A DNA stretch of 19,821 nt, from assembly GCA_964503235.1 (NCBI GenBank), contig CAZCZJ010000040.1:1-19821 (forward strand), written 5' to 3'. The notes beneath the pieces were generated by a model. It was not told the DNA's origin. It saw only the letters and a list, made by a program, of their open reading frames with translations, and did no database searches. This DNA comes from W425 sp964503235. Its GTDB lineage: Bacteria > Chloroflexota > Dehalococcoidia > Dehalococcoidales > RBG-16-60-22. A program made the position numbers and the translations under genes. Every line of letters starts with the position of its first letter. Within the stretch, counting starts at the first letter, position 1. Shown piece by piece: positions 13,434 to 19,821 of the stretch.

Positions 13434-14756
13434 ATGCTAGATCAGACCAGTCAATGGTACAAACTACAATACCCGGAATGTTTCGTTGATGAAGAAGCAC
13501 GCATGATGCAGAAGATGCTGGCCGATTTTGTGGACAAAGAAATAATACCGGTCCGCGATAAAATTGACGATGATGTGACGCATGAAGAAATAATCAACCC
13601 GATTCTGAAGAAATTACAGGTAGACCTTGGCTGCCAGAAAAACATGATACCTAAAGACTACGGCGGCAACGAAATGCTTTCCATCGTCGCGGGTGCTCTT
13701 AAACAGGAGCAGATAGCGCGCGGCGACTACGGCATCAGCATGCACGGCGCCGTTACGGACTGGGGATGGACGCCGGCCACTCTGGCCTATCTTATGGCAC
13801 CCACTCCCGAGGCAAAGGCCTGGGCGAAAGCGGTACTCGATGAATTTGCGCCTATGTTCGTCGGCAACGAGCATAAAGCCGCCTGCTTCAATATGAGTGA
13901 GGTCGAGTCCGCCTGTGACATCGAGAATATCACCAATGAAGGCAAAACAGTAGGGGTAAGGGCCAAACTCGAAGGCAACGAATGGGTTATCAACGGTAAC
14001 AAGTTCTGGGCATCGAACGCCGGTGTCTCCGACCTTAATTGCGTTATCTGCAATATAGACCCTAAATTGGGAAAAGACGCCTTCGCCCTGATTTACGTGC
14101 CCGAACCATGGCCGGGGGTTTCCCACGGTAAATTTGAGGTTAAATGCGGCATGCAGGCCGATAGAAACACTTCTACGTATTTTGATAACGTCAGGGTACC
14201 CAAGGAATGGGGACTGGCGGGTCCGGTAGCCTGGTCTATCTTTGAATCAACCGTATCGGCCCCCATGCCCCTGAATGCGGGACATGCCATCGGTATTCTT
14301 CAGGGCGCGTTCGACGTGCTGCTTGAGTATACGGGAGAGAGGGTAGCCGGCGGCAGACCAGTCAATCAGCACCTCTCCGCAGCCATGATTCTGGGTGAGA
14401 TAGCCTCATTTATCACGGTAGGAAGAGCCGCCTTCCTGGAATTGGCTCACGAGTATGACCGCATGGATATTTATGGTATGTGGAACACGACCAGCATGTG
14501 GGCCAAGGGGCACGCCGTACACGCGTATATTACCAGGACCGTGCCTGAACTTATCCTGAAGGGAATGGAAATTATGGGTTCCTACGGCTATGTCCGTGAG
14601 AACCACTACGAGAAATATTACCGCGATGCGCCGATATCCAAGCTGGTTATGGGGGGCAGTCATCTGGGCTATTTCGCCACGTGCCGGCAGTTCTATGACC
14701 TGGACTTCTCTTCATTCGGCCCGGGTAAACTCGAAGACCCGACTAAAAGTAAATAA
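13434..14756 (+). CDS. acyl-CoA dehydrogenase family protein, canonical catalytic Glu not seen
   Basis: 440 codons. ATG 13434 follows GGAGG (13423-13427) by six bases. The fold runs in family order: an N-terminal helical domain (about 20-140), the middle strands with a flavin-contact segment ACFNMSEVESACD (150-162), VINGNKFWASNAGVSD (185-200), and a C-terminal helical domain with GSYGYVRENHYEKYYRDAPI (382-401). Family members oxidise acyl-CoA thioesters with FAD and pass electrons to ETF. By eye, the usual catalytic Glu after the RDA motif is Met406 here, and the alternative isovaleryl-type site aligns with Pro277. The reaction may be non-standard or use another base. No ETF or CoA-ligase gene is adjacent. 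Confidence 0.88.
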   Translation: MLDQTSQWYKLQYPECFVDEEARMMQKMLADFVDKEIIPVRDKIDDDVTHEEIINPILKKLQVDLGCQKNMIPKDYGGNEMLSIVAGALKQEQIARGDYGISMHGAVTDWGWTPATLAYLMAPTPEAKAWAKAVLDEFAPMFVGNEHKAACFNMSEVESACDIENITNEGKTVGVRAKLEGNEWVINGNKFWASNAGVSDLNCVICNIDPKLGKDAFALIYVPEPWPGVSHGKFEVKCGMQADRNTSTYFDNVRVPKEWGLAGPVAWSIFESTVSAPMPLNAGHAIGILQGAFDVLLEYTGERVAGGRPVNQHLSAAMILGEIASFITVGRAAFLELAHEYDRMDIYGMWNTTSMWAKGHAVHAYITRTVPELILKGMEIMGSYGYVRENHYEKYYRDAPISKLVMGGSHLGYFATCRQFYDLDFSSFGPGKLEDPTKSK

Positions 14757-14788
14757 AAAATATATAATATCAATATAATTAAGCAACA

Positions 14789-14807
14789 GTGGCTGGGATT
14801 TAACCAG
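14789..14807 (+). repeat. degenerate tRNA-3'-half-like element, copy D
   Basis: GTGGCTGGGATTTAACCAG: a four-pair CTGG/CCAG hairpin with a seven-base loop, matching copy E except for loss of the GCAGC part of the acceptor segment. It lies between the acyl-CoA dehydrogenase stop and the MsrB gene. Confidence 0.5.
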
Positions 14808-14857
14808 TAATATTCCGGTAGCTTCTGAGTTATTATTGCTATCAGGAGTCATTATAT

Positions 14858-15298
14858 ATGAGCGCAGTGCGGATATTCGACAGCCGTCAAAATAAGGTTA
14901 CGGAAGTGGAGAAAATCCAGAAAACGGATTCAGAATGGAAAAATATACTCAGCCGAGAGCAATACCAAATTACTGCTAAAAGGGGTACCGAGCGTCCGTT
15001 TACCTGCACCTTTGATGATATCAAAGAAACGGGTTTATACCAATGTGTAAGGTGCGGGACTGACCTCTTTAATACCACTGCCAAGTTCGATTCAGGGACA
15101 GGTTGGCCAAGTTATTACGAACCTGTTTCTGATTTAAACCTTATACTTAATGAAGATACCAGCCACGGAATGCACAGAACCGAAGTTCTTTGTGCCAGAT
15201 GCGATGCCCATCTGGGACATGTATTTGACGATGGTCCTCCCCCCACCGGTAAAAGATATTGCATAAACTCAGCAGCACTCAAGTTTAAGCCAGCTTAA
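14858..15298 (+). CDS. msrB: peptide methionine-(R)-S-oxide reductase
   Basis: 146 codons. ATG 14858 follows AGGAG (14844-14848) by nine bases. MsrB motifs are complete: the zinc cysteines in CVRCG (Cys63, Cys66) and CARCD (Cys112, Cys115), the KFDSGTGWPSYYEPV block (76-90), GHVFDDGP (120-127) and the catalytic RYCINS with Cys135. The enzyme reduces the R form of methionine sulfoxide in proteins with thioredoxin, repairing oxidative damage in the cytosol. It is a single-domain MsrB with no MsrA fusion. A further Cys50 (PFTC) is not part of the usual core and might serve in recycling (inference). Its 3' end overlaps the convergent amidohydrolase gene by 14 bases. Confidence 0.96.
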   Translation: MSAVRIFDSRQNKVTEVEKIQKTDSEWKNILSREQYQITAKRGTERPFTCTFDDIKETGLYQCVRCGTDLFNTTAKFDSGTGWPSYYEPVSDLNLILNEDTSHGMHRTEVLCARCDAHLGHVFDDGPPPTGKRYCINSAALKFKPA

Positions 15299-16307
15299 AG
15301 AGTTTCTCAGCGACAGAATATTGAATTTTTTCTTTATCAATATCGGAAGCCGGGATCTCTTCAATAAACCTGGCCGCCTCCTCGCTGTTCTCGTAGGGAT
15401 AATCCGCAGCGAACATCATATGGTCGGCTCCCAGCTCAAGATATACGCTCAGGAATGCCGGTATAGAATGCATACCGCTGGTATTGACGTAGAAATTATG
15501 CCGTATATATTCACTCGGCATTCGCTTTATCCGGGGACGAATTTCTTCCTCCATCCAGGGTCTCTTAAAGCTAAAATCTATTCTGTACATCCAGAATATT
15601 AGACCCTCACCGAGATGTCCGAGTATTATTTTAAGGTTCGGATATTCATCAAAAACACCGCTATAAATTAGTCGCATAGCGTGGAGAGCCGCCTCGGCAC
15701 CAAAGCCCCAGGTCGGACCGGCCAGGGCGAATCCGTAATCCATATAAGGCTTTAGTGTCGATGGATTCGGCGTATTTGGATGCAGGAAGATAGGCACATC
15801 CAGACTCTCCGCCACTTCGAAGATTGGCCGGTACTTCTTATCATCGAGGTAGTTACCTTTGATGTGTGAATTAATTTTGGCTCCTTTGAGTCCAAGCTCC
15901 TTAACAGCTCTTTCCAGTTCCCTGGCTGCTTCCTCGGGACTCTGAGGGGCCAGGGCCGCCAGACCAATGAATCTATCAGGATATTTGTTTATGACTTTAT
16001 ACAGCTCTTCATTAGTCTTCCTGGAGAGAGCCATACCTCTGGCAGGACTGAACTGTTCGCATCCCGGGGTCGACAGGCTGAGCACCTGCATATCGATACC
16101 GGCTATATCCATATTCTTCAGCCTGCCCTGGCTGACGTCCAGAAGCCTGTCTTCGATTTCAAGGCCATGCGGTTCCCAGATTCGAGGCTCGTACCAGAGT
16201 CTCACGTATCCTTTATATAATTCTTCTCTTGGCGGCTGTTTACGGGAAAATAAATATTCCTGGTATTTACGGGTATAGAAGTGGGCTTCAGTATCAATCT
16301 TTCTCAT
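15285..16307 (-). CDS. amidohydrolase-2 family metal enzyme, decarboxylase-like
   Basis: 340 codons from ATG 16307. An in-frame GTG at 16313 is also possible, and neither has a clear ribosome binding site. The TIM-barrel signature of the amidohydrolase-2 / 2,3-dihydroxybenzoate-decarboxylase-like group is present: an N-terminal E-x-H in DTEAHFYT (Glu7, His9), PIFLHPNTP (His176), IILGHLGEG (His231) and FAADYPYEN (Asp302). In characterised relatives these bind one divalent metal and act in non-oxidative decarboxylation or hydrolysis of aromatic or related acids. Which reaction applies here cannot be read from sequence. There is no signal peptide. It is transcribed toward msrB, and the two stop regions share AAGCCAGCTTAAAG. 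Confidence 0.88.
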   Translation of the reverse strand: MRKIDTEAHFYTRKYQEYLFSRKQPPREELYKGYVRLWYEPRIWEPHGLEIEDRLLDVSQGRLKNMDIAGIDMQVLSLSTPGCEQFSPARGMALSRKTNEELYKVINKYPDRFIGLAALAPQSPEEAARELERAVKELGLKGAKINSHIKGNYLDDKKYRPIFEVAESLDVPIFLHPNTPNPSTLKPYMDYGFALAGPTWGFGAEAALHAMRLIYSGVFDEYPNLKIILGHLGEGLIFWMYRIDFSFKRPWMEEEIRPRIKRMPSEYIRHNFYVNTSGMHSIPAFLSVYLELGADHMMFAADYPYENSEEAARFIEEIPASDIDKEKIQYSVAEKLFKLA

Positions 16308-16458
16308 GGGCACAAGTATAAATTATGCCCGATTCGATAGTCAATTCCTGATATGCGTGTGTATGTTTAGAGATGGCTTTCCCTGATATTTTGGTCTAAT
16401 TAGTTAGGAAAATTTAACTGGGGATTCGTGAGATGTATAAAACAGGCTCAAAAACTAA

Positions 16459-16501
16459 GTGGCAGCGGCTGGGATTGAACCAGCGACCAAGGGCTTATGA
16501 G
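16459..16501 (-). repeat. tRNA 3'-half-like element, copy E (tRNA-Met(CAU)-like remnant)
   Basis: Read on the minus strand this gives an anticodon loop CTCATAA, a GCCCT half-stem, a five-base variable region, a perfect T-arm GCTGG-TTCAATC-CCAGC and an acceptor strand CGCTGCC plus A, all at correct lengths. Upstream of the anticodon loop there is no matching stem half, no D-arm and no 5' acceptor strand. It is therefore a half tRNA, broken at the anticodon loop. Such a break is typical of tyrosine-integrase attachment sites in tRNA genes (known). Identity as an attachment scar is inference. The rest of the 539-base gap 16314-16852 holds a six-pair hairpin at 16535-16554, a pyrimidine tract at 16769-16791, a promoter and a leader hairpin, but no gene. 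Confidence 0.7.
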
Positions 16502-16701
16502 ACTACCGAAAGTGCAGGATAAAAGGTAGAACCAAAACCTTCTCCAAGAGGTTTGCTTTAGCCTATAAAACCTGGGAAGGTCAGCAATGTCCCGGGAAAG
16601 TAAACATGCAGACGTTCTCTGTTCTTATGGATGAGGAAAATAGGCTGGATTAACTGTCCTGTAAAAATATGTTAGCATTGGTATTAAGCTATATCAACTG
16701 A

Positions 16702-16731
16702 TTGACATTGCTTAGTCACAGTAGTAATAAT
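16702..16731 (+). promoter_or_regulatory. candidate promoter of the VWA lipoprotein gene
   Basis: TTGACA (16702-16707) is a perfect -35. AATAAT (16726-16731) at 18 bases is a five-of-six -10. The start near 16738 gives a leader of about 118 bases. Confidence 0.55.
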
Positions 16732-16808
16732 AGGTCAGTTTGTGCGGTGAGGAGTGTTCGTAATAGCACTTTCCCCCTCCCCTCTCCCCCACATGAAAGG
16801 TGGTTACA

Positions 16809-16832
16809 CCCGGATTTCAGGCAGAAACCGGG
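16809..16832 (+). other. leader hairpin just before the VWA gene's ribosome binding site
   Basis: CCCGG-A-TTTC (16809-16818) pairs with GAAA-CCGGG (16824-16832), nine pairs with one bulged A and an AGGCA loop. It ends ten bases before the GAGGTGA ribosome binding site (16843-16849). No T-run follows, so it is not a terminator. It may shape translation or mRNA stability. Confidence 0.55.
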
Positions 16833-16855
16833 GTAATGTTGTGAGGTGAAACGTG

Positions 16856-19777
16856 ATGAAGCCAAAGATGTTTGCCATATCCGTTTCCTTTCTGGTTCTA
16901 TTATTGGTGATTACATCCTTTCTTCCTTCATGTTCGCCGCGCCCTGAAATCTCGGAGACACCGACTACTATACCCATACCTACATCATCCCCCGAGGTGA
17001 ACCGAATGGTGCTGAACGATCATTCGCTGTGGGGTGGTAATGATCTTGTTTGGGCTTCCGTCTCGGTCAAGGATACGTCGGGCAGATGGGTAACCGGACT
17101 GAACTCAGATGATTTTGAGCTCTCGGAAATGCTCCTATCTCCATCAGGAGAGGTAATGGAACAGCGGAAAATCACCTTTGACCAACCGGATTATCAATTC
17201 GAGGGAGACGGGTTCTGGGAAAGATCAGTAACCGATGAAAAGCTGGATATCGTCTTTCTGGTGGACAGTTCCGGCTCCATGGAAGCGGAGATGCCCGGGA
17301 TACACTCCGAGCTTAACAGGTTTGTTGACCGACTACAGTCCGAGCACACCGATTTCCGCCTGGCAGTGATGAAGTATGACTGGAGTACCGAGGGGAATTA
17401 TCCCGCGGAGTCTTACGGTTCCTGGGCATTCACCATGCCTTTTCGTGGTGTAATGGAGAGCGATGAGATTCACCAGTGGTTGGATAATGTACAGCTCAGC
17501 TGGGGCGAGTGGTGGCTACCGGCGGCCAGCTATGATAGGTTGATGGATGCCAGCCAGCTGGATTTCCGGGAAGGGGCACGTAAGGTTGTTGTGGTCATCA
17601 CGGATTCCATCGCTGATAATATCTACGGCTCCGACTGGTACGCACCGGAGACAACTGCCAACACTCTATCGGCAGTAGAGTTACTCCTGAAGGATAAAGA
17701 CATTGAGGTTCTCTACAGTCAGCCTGATGAGGGCCAACTGCAGCACCTTGAGGGATATACCCAAGATGATATTAACCCGCGGGCCAAGAGCGGTTTCGAT
17801 ACGCTGGGGGAACGTATTTCCTGGCCCTTCCACCAGGAAGACATCAAAATAGATGGCGGCGATGTCACCGGGAGCCAGTACTTTTTCGCCTGGATGAGCC
17901 ACCTGGACATACCCGACCCGCGCCAGGATTACAAGGTAAGGGTCGTTATTAAAACCGCTGCCCCGGAACAGCCCGGTGAGTTTCTGGAAGAAAGCTTTGC
18001 TTATGTCCCCGAGGAACAAGAAGCCAGGTTGGTTATAACGGTCATTGATGAGGCAGGGAATCCTACTGACGATGTGGCCGTTTCCCTGATGCGAGAGATG
18101 GGCGACCGGCGGGACTATAACCGTAACTATTCTCAGCTGGCTCCCGAGCAGGGGGTGATTGTTGTCGATGACATACCGCTGGGCAAATACTACCTGCATA
18201 CGGTAGCGACTGGCGACCCGGCATATTCTGTTGAGAGCTTACGCTATGCGAAGACAAGTTATATCGAGGTGCCCGAAACAGGGCTGGAGCTTTCCCTGCG
18301 TGTTGAAACCGGGGATAGAGAGATTGAGCTGGCCAAAGCCAGGGGTCTGCTGCAGGACCTTGATGACTGGCACTCCCCGGGTGACCCTTTCCGGGGCTTC
18401 GTCGACGATGCCGGAAAGTGGTTGGATGACCTGGAGGAAAACGGTATTACCTGGCAGGAGATGGTCGCCATCAAGCGATTCTATATCGACCTGTCGGGAT
18501 ATGCCAACGTGACGGAATACTCCCAGCGGATGATAGAAGGTGCCACGCAAAATTTCTATGACATCGTGCAGGACTTCCGCGATATTGTCGGACAGATTAC
18601 CGCCTTTAAACAGACCAGAGAGCAATCCTTTGGCGAAATACTGGCGTCTGCTTTATTGGAAGTAGCCTATGACATCCTCACCACGGGTGATTTCACCGCC
18701 GCCAAGGAAGCCGTTGAGGCAGGCCTTGAAGAACTCTACGAATATGCCGAAAATGAGCTGCTCCCCGAACTCATTGAAGATGTGATGGAGCAGATTCCCG
18801 ATGGTACTTATAAGCCTTTCATCGGAATCATTATCAATACCTGCCTGGGGGCTGACTTTGAGAGCTGGGACTCCGTCATCGAAACAGGGCAGAACCTGCT
18901 TCTCGCCGGGGCGCTCGATGAAATCCGCGGAACTCTTGCCGACGGCCTAACCGAAACCATGTTCACCGGGATGGATCTTGATACACCGCTGGAAAAAGCT
19001 CTGGTGAGTGTTGTCGGGGAAACTGTGGCGGGATTGTTGGAAGGGGGCTTCGAAAACTTTGCTCCGTCTCTGCAGAAGTTCGCCCGGGACGTGGGTCTCA
19101 ATGTCCTGGAAGAAGGACGGGAGTCGGTCGTAGTCGCCGTGAGCAAGATTCTGCATGAGGCCGAGGCGAAGCTTGAACCCGGCGATATGCGTGACTTTCT
19201 GTTCGGCATGGCAGAGGACCTTATACTGGAAGCCATTCCCAGTGTCAAGAGTACGCCGCCGGCACTTGACTATAGCATTGACAGCGACAGCGTGGTCCGG
19301 GTGCTGGTAAAGTACAGTCTATATTACGTCATCCTCAAGAAATACTATGTTGATGAGGCGTGCCAGGCAATGTACGCAACCCTGGAACGTGCCAGGAGCT
19401 ATGTCCCGGCGGGTGAATCGCCGGATGATTGGGAACATGCGATGATTGATGACTTCTACGCATACCGGGAGATCATGGGCTCTCTCCAGGATTATGCTTG
19501 GACGGCGCTCAGTACTCAAGAAGACATCGAGGAATGGGCGCAGGGGTTGCAGGGGCTAGTGGATATCTTGGATACCCTGGCCGATGCCCTGGATGTCCTG
19601 GCCAATTTCTATCCACCCTTCGAAGACGAGGCACAGGCTGTACATGGCTTTATTGCCGTGCTGGATGGCATACAAGTAATACCCCGCGCAATAGAGTTTG
19701 GCCTGAGAATAGATTGTCTCGATACCTTCGGTGATAGCGTTGAGCCACTCTCTCAGGCAGCTTTTCCGGAACCTTGA
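16856..19777 (+). CDS. large von Willebrand factor A domain lipoprotein
   Basis: 973 codons. ATG 16856 is seven bases after GAGGTG (16843-16848). A GTG at 16853 is possible but closer. A hydrophobic signal ends in the lipobox-like FLPSC (Cys26), followed by a Ser/Thr/Pro-rich tether. A VSVKDTSGRWVTGLNSDDFEL strand block (69-89) leads into a VWA domain (about 130-290) with the metal-ion site DSSGS (Asp137, Ser139, Ser141) and VVVVITDS (Asp250). A carboxypeptidase-regulatory/CNA-B-like beta domain follows (about 390-475, VIDEAGNPTDDVAVSL and DIPLGKYYLH). The remaining 490 residues are mostly helical and acidic, without a family I recognise. It is probably anchored outside the cell and acts by protein binding. 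No partner gene is visible. Only 44 bases follow in the window. Confidence 0.85.
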   Translation: MKPKMFAISVSFLVLLLVITSFLPSCSPRPEISETPTTIPIPTSSPEVNRMVLNDHSLWGGNDLVWASVSVKDTSGRWVTGLNSDDFELSEMLLSPSGEVMEQRKITFDQPDYQFEGDGFWERSVTDEKLDIVFLVDSSGSMEAEMPGIHSELNRFVDRLQSEHTDFRLAVMKYDWSTEGNYPAESYGSWAFTMPFRGVMESDEIHQWLDNVQLSWGEWWLPAASYDRLMDASQLDFREGARKVVVVITDSIADNIYGSDWYAPETTANTLSAVELLLKDKDIEVLYSQPDEGQLQHLEGYTQDDINPRAKSGFDTLGERISWPFHQEDIKIDGGDVTGSQYFFAWMSHLDIPDPRQDYKVRVVIKTAAPEQPGEFLEESFAYVPEEQEARLVITVIDEAGNPTDDVAVSLMREMGDRRDYNRNYSQLAPEQGVIVVDDIPLGKYYLHTVATGDPAYSVESLRYAKTSYIEVPETGLELSLRVETGDREIELAKARGLLQDLDDWHSPGDPFRGFVDDAGKWLDDLEENGITWQEMVAIKRFYIDLSGYANVTEYSQRMIEGATQNFYDIVQDFRDIVGQITAFKQTREQSFGEILASALLEVAYDILTTGDFTAAKEAVEAGLEELYEYAENELLPELIEDVMEQIPDGTYKPFIGIIINTCLGADFESWDSVIETGQNLLLAGALDEIRGTLADGLTETMFTGMDLDTPLEKALVSVVGETVAGLLEGGFENFAPSLQKFARDVGLNVLEEGRESVVVAVSKILHEAEAKLEPGDMRDFLFGMAEDLILEAIPSVKSTPPALDYSIDSDSVVRVLVKYSLYYVILKKYYVDEACQAMYATLERARSYVPAGESPDDWEHAMIDDFYAYREIMGSLQDYAWTALSTQEDIEEWAQGLQGLVDILDTLADALDVLANFYPPFEDEAQAVHGFIAVLDGIQVIPRAIEFGLRIDCLDTFGDSVEPLSQAAFPEP

Positions 19778-19821
19778 AACACTCAAACTTGGTATTGTTT
19801 GAAGCGAACTGGTAGGCCGTG

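Noticed and set aside
13614..14126. 170-codon antisense frame in the acyl-CoA dehydrogenase gene
   Set aside because: Antisense shadow of a conserved gene with no domain signature.
16459..16501. Intact tRNA gene on the minus strand
   Set aside because: The 3' half is good, but the anticodon stem is unpaired and the D-arm and 5' acceptor strand are missing. It is listed as a remnant instead.
16535..16554. Terminator hairpin AAACCT / AGGTTT
   Set aside because: Only six mostly weak pairs with an eight-base loop and no T-run, and no gene ends nearby.
19782..19801. Terminator for the VWA gene
   Set aside because: CAAAC/GTTTG gives just five pairs with no T-run. The real terminator may lie beyond the window.
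1..19821. CRISPR array, insertion sequence or integrase gene
   Set aside because: No regularly spaced identical repeats and no transposase- or recombinase-like protein were found in any frame I read.

Overview
The window looks like a chromosomal segment of an uncultured bacterium of mid GC content. I infer a Dehalococcoidia-like member of the Chloroflexota. The gene mix points that way: tandem SnoaL-like proteins, a DUF5679 mini zinc-ribbon protein, a divergent acyl-CoA dehydrogenase and an amidohydrolase-2 enzyme, with clear Shine-Dalgarno sites and sigma70-type promoters. No rRNA, intact tRNA, CRISPR array, transposase or integrase gene is visible. I count 19 protein genes, one of them cut by the left edge and one (11160-11324) only 54 codons long.

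Layout. 1-876: two tandem SnoaL/NTF2-like paralogues, the first truncated. 940-3456: two convergent genes six bases apart, a multi-pass GT-C-like membrane protein and a DPM1-type glycosyltransferase fused to GtrA. Together they suggest polyprenyl-phosphate-sugar synthesis and use in envelope glycosylation. 3612-4175: a small protein preceded by an array of 11-bp-period direct repeats (PhoB/PhoP-box-like) and followed by a strong intrinsic terminator. 4234-8153, minus strand: an operon of a DUF2089 regulator, a DUF4097 protein and an MMPL/RND exporter, driven by a perfect TTGACA-N17-TATAAT promoter overlapping AT-rich dyads. This resembles an envelope-stress module. 8235-11032, plus strand: an MFS exporter, an aldo/keto reductase and a chagasin-like protease-inhibitor lipoprotein.

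11033-16852 is a looser region of short transcription units in mixed orientation: DUF5679 protein, a 71-aa orphan, a lone type IV prepilin, YgbA-like protein, acyl-CoA dehydrogenase, MsrB and amidohydrolase. Five copies of a degenerate element lie in its intergenic gaps, all in the same orientation. The best copy (16459-16501) reads on the minus strand as the 3' half of a tRNA, ending at a CTCATAA anticodon loop. This is the most unusual pattern here and may record repeated integration at a tRNA gene or a cassette-like organisation. 16856-19777 encodes a large von Willebrand factor A lipoprotein with a hairpin just before its ribosome binding site.

All family calls come from reading motifs by eye. 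No database search or alignment was run.
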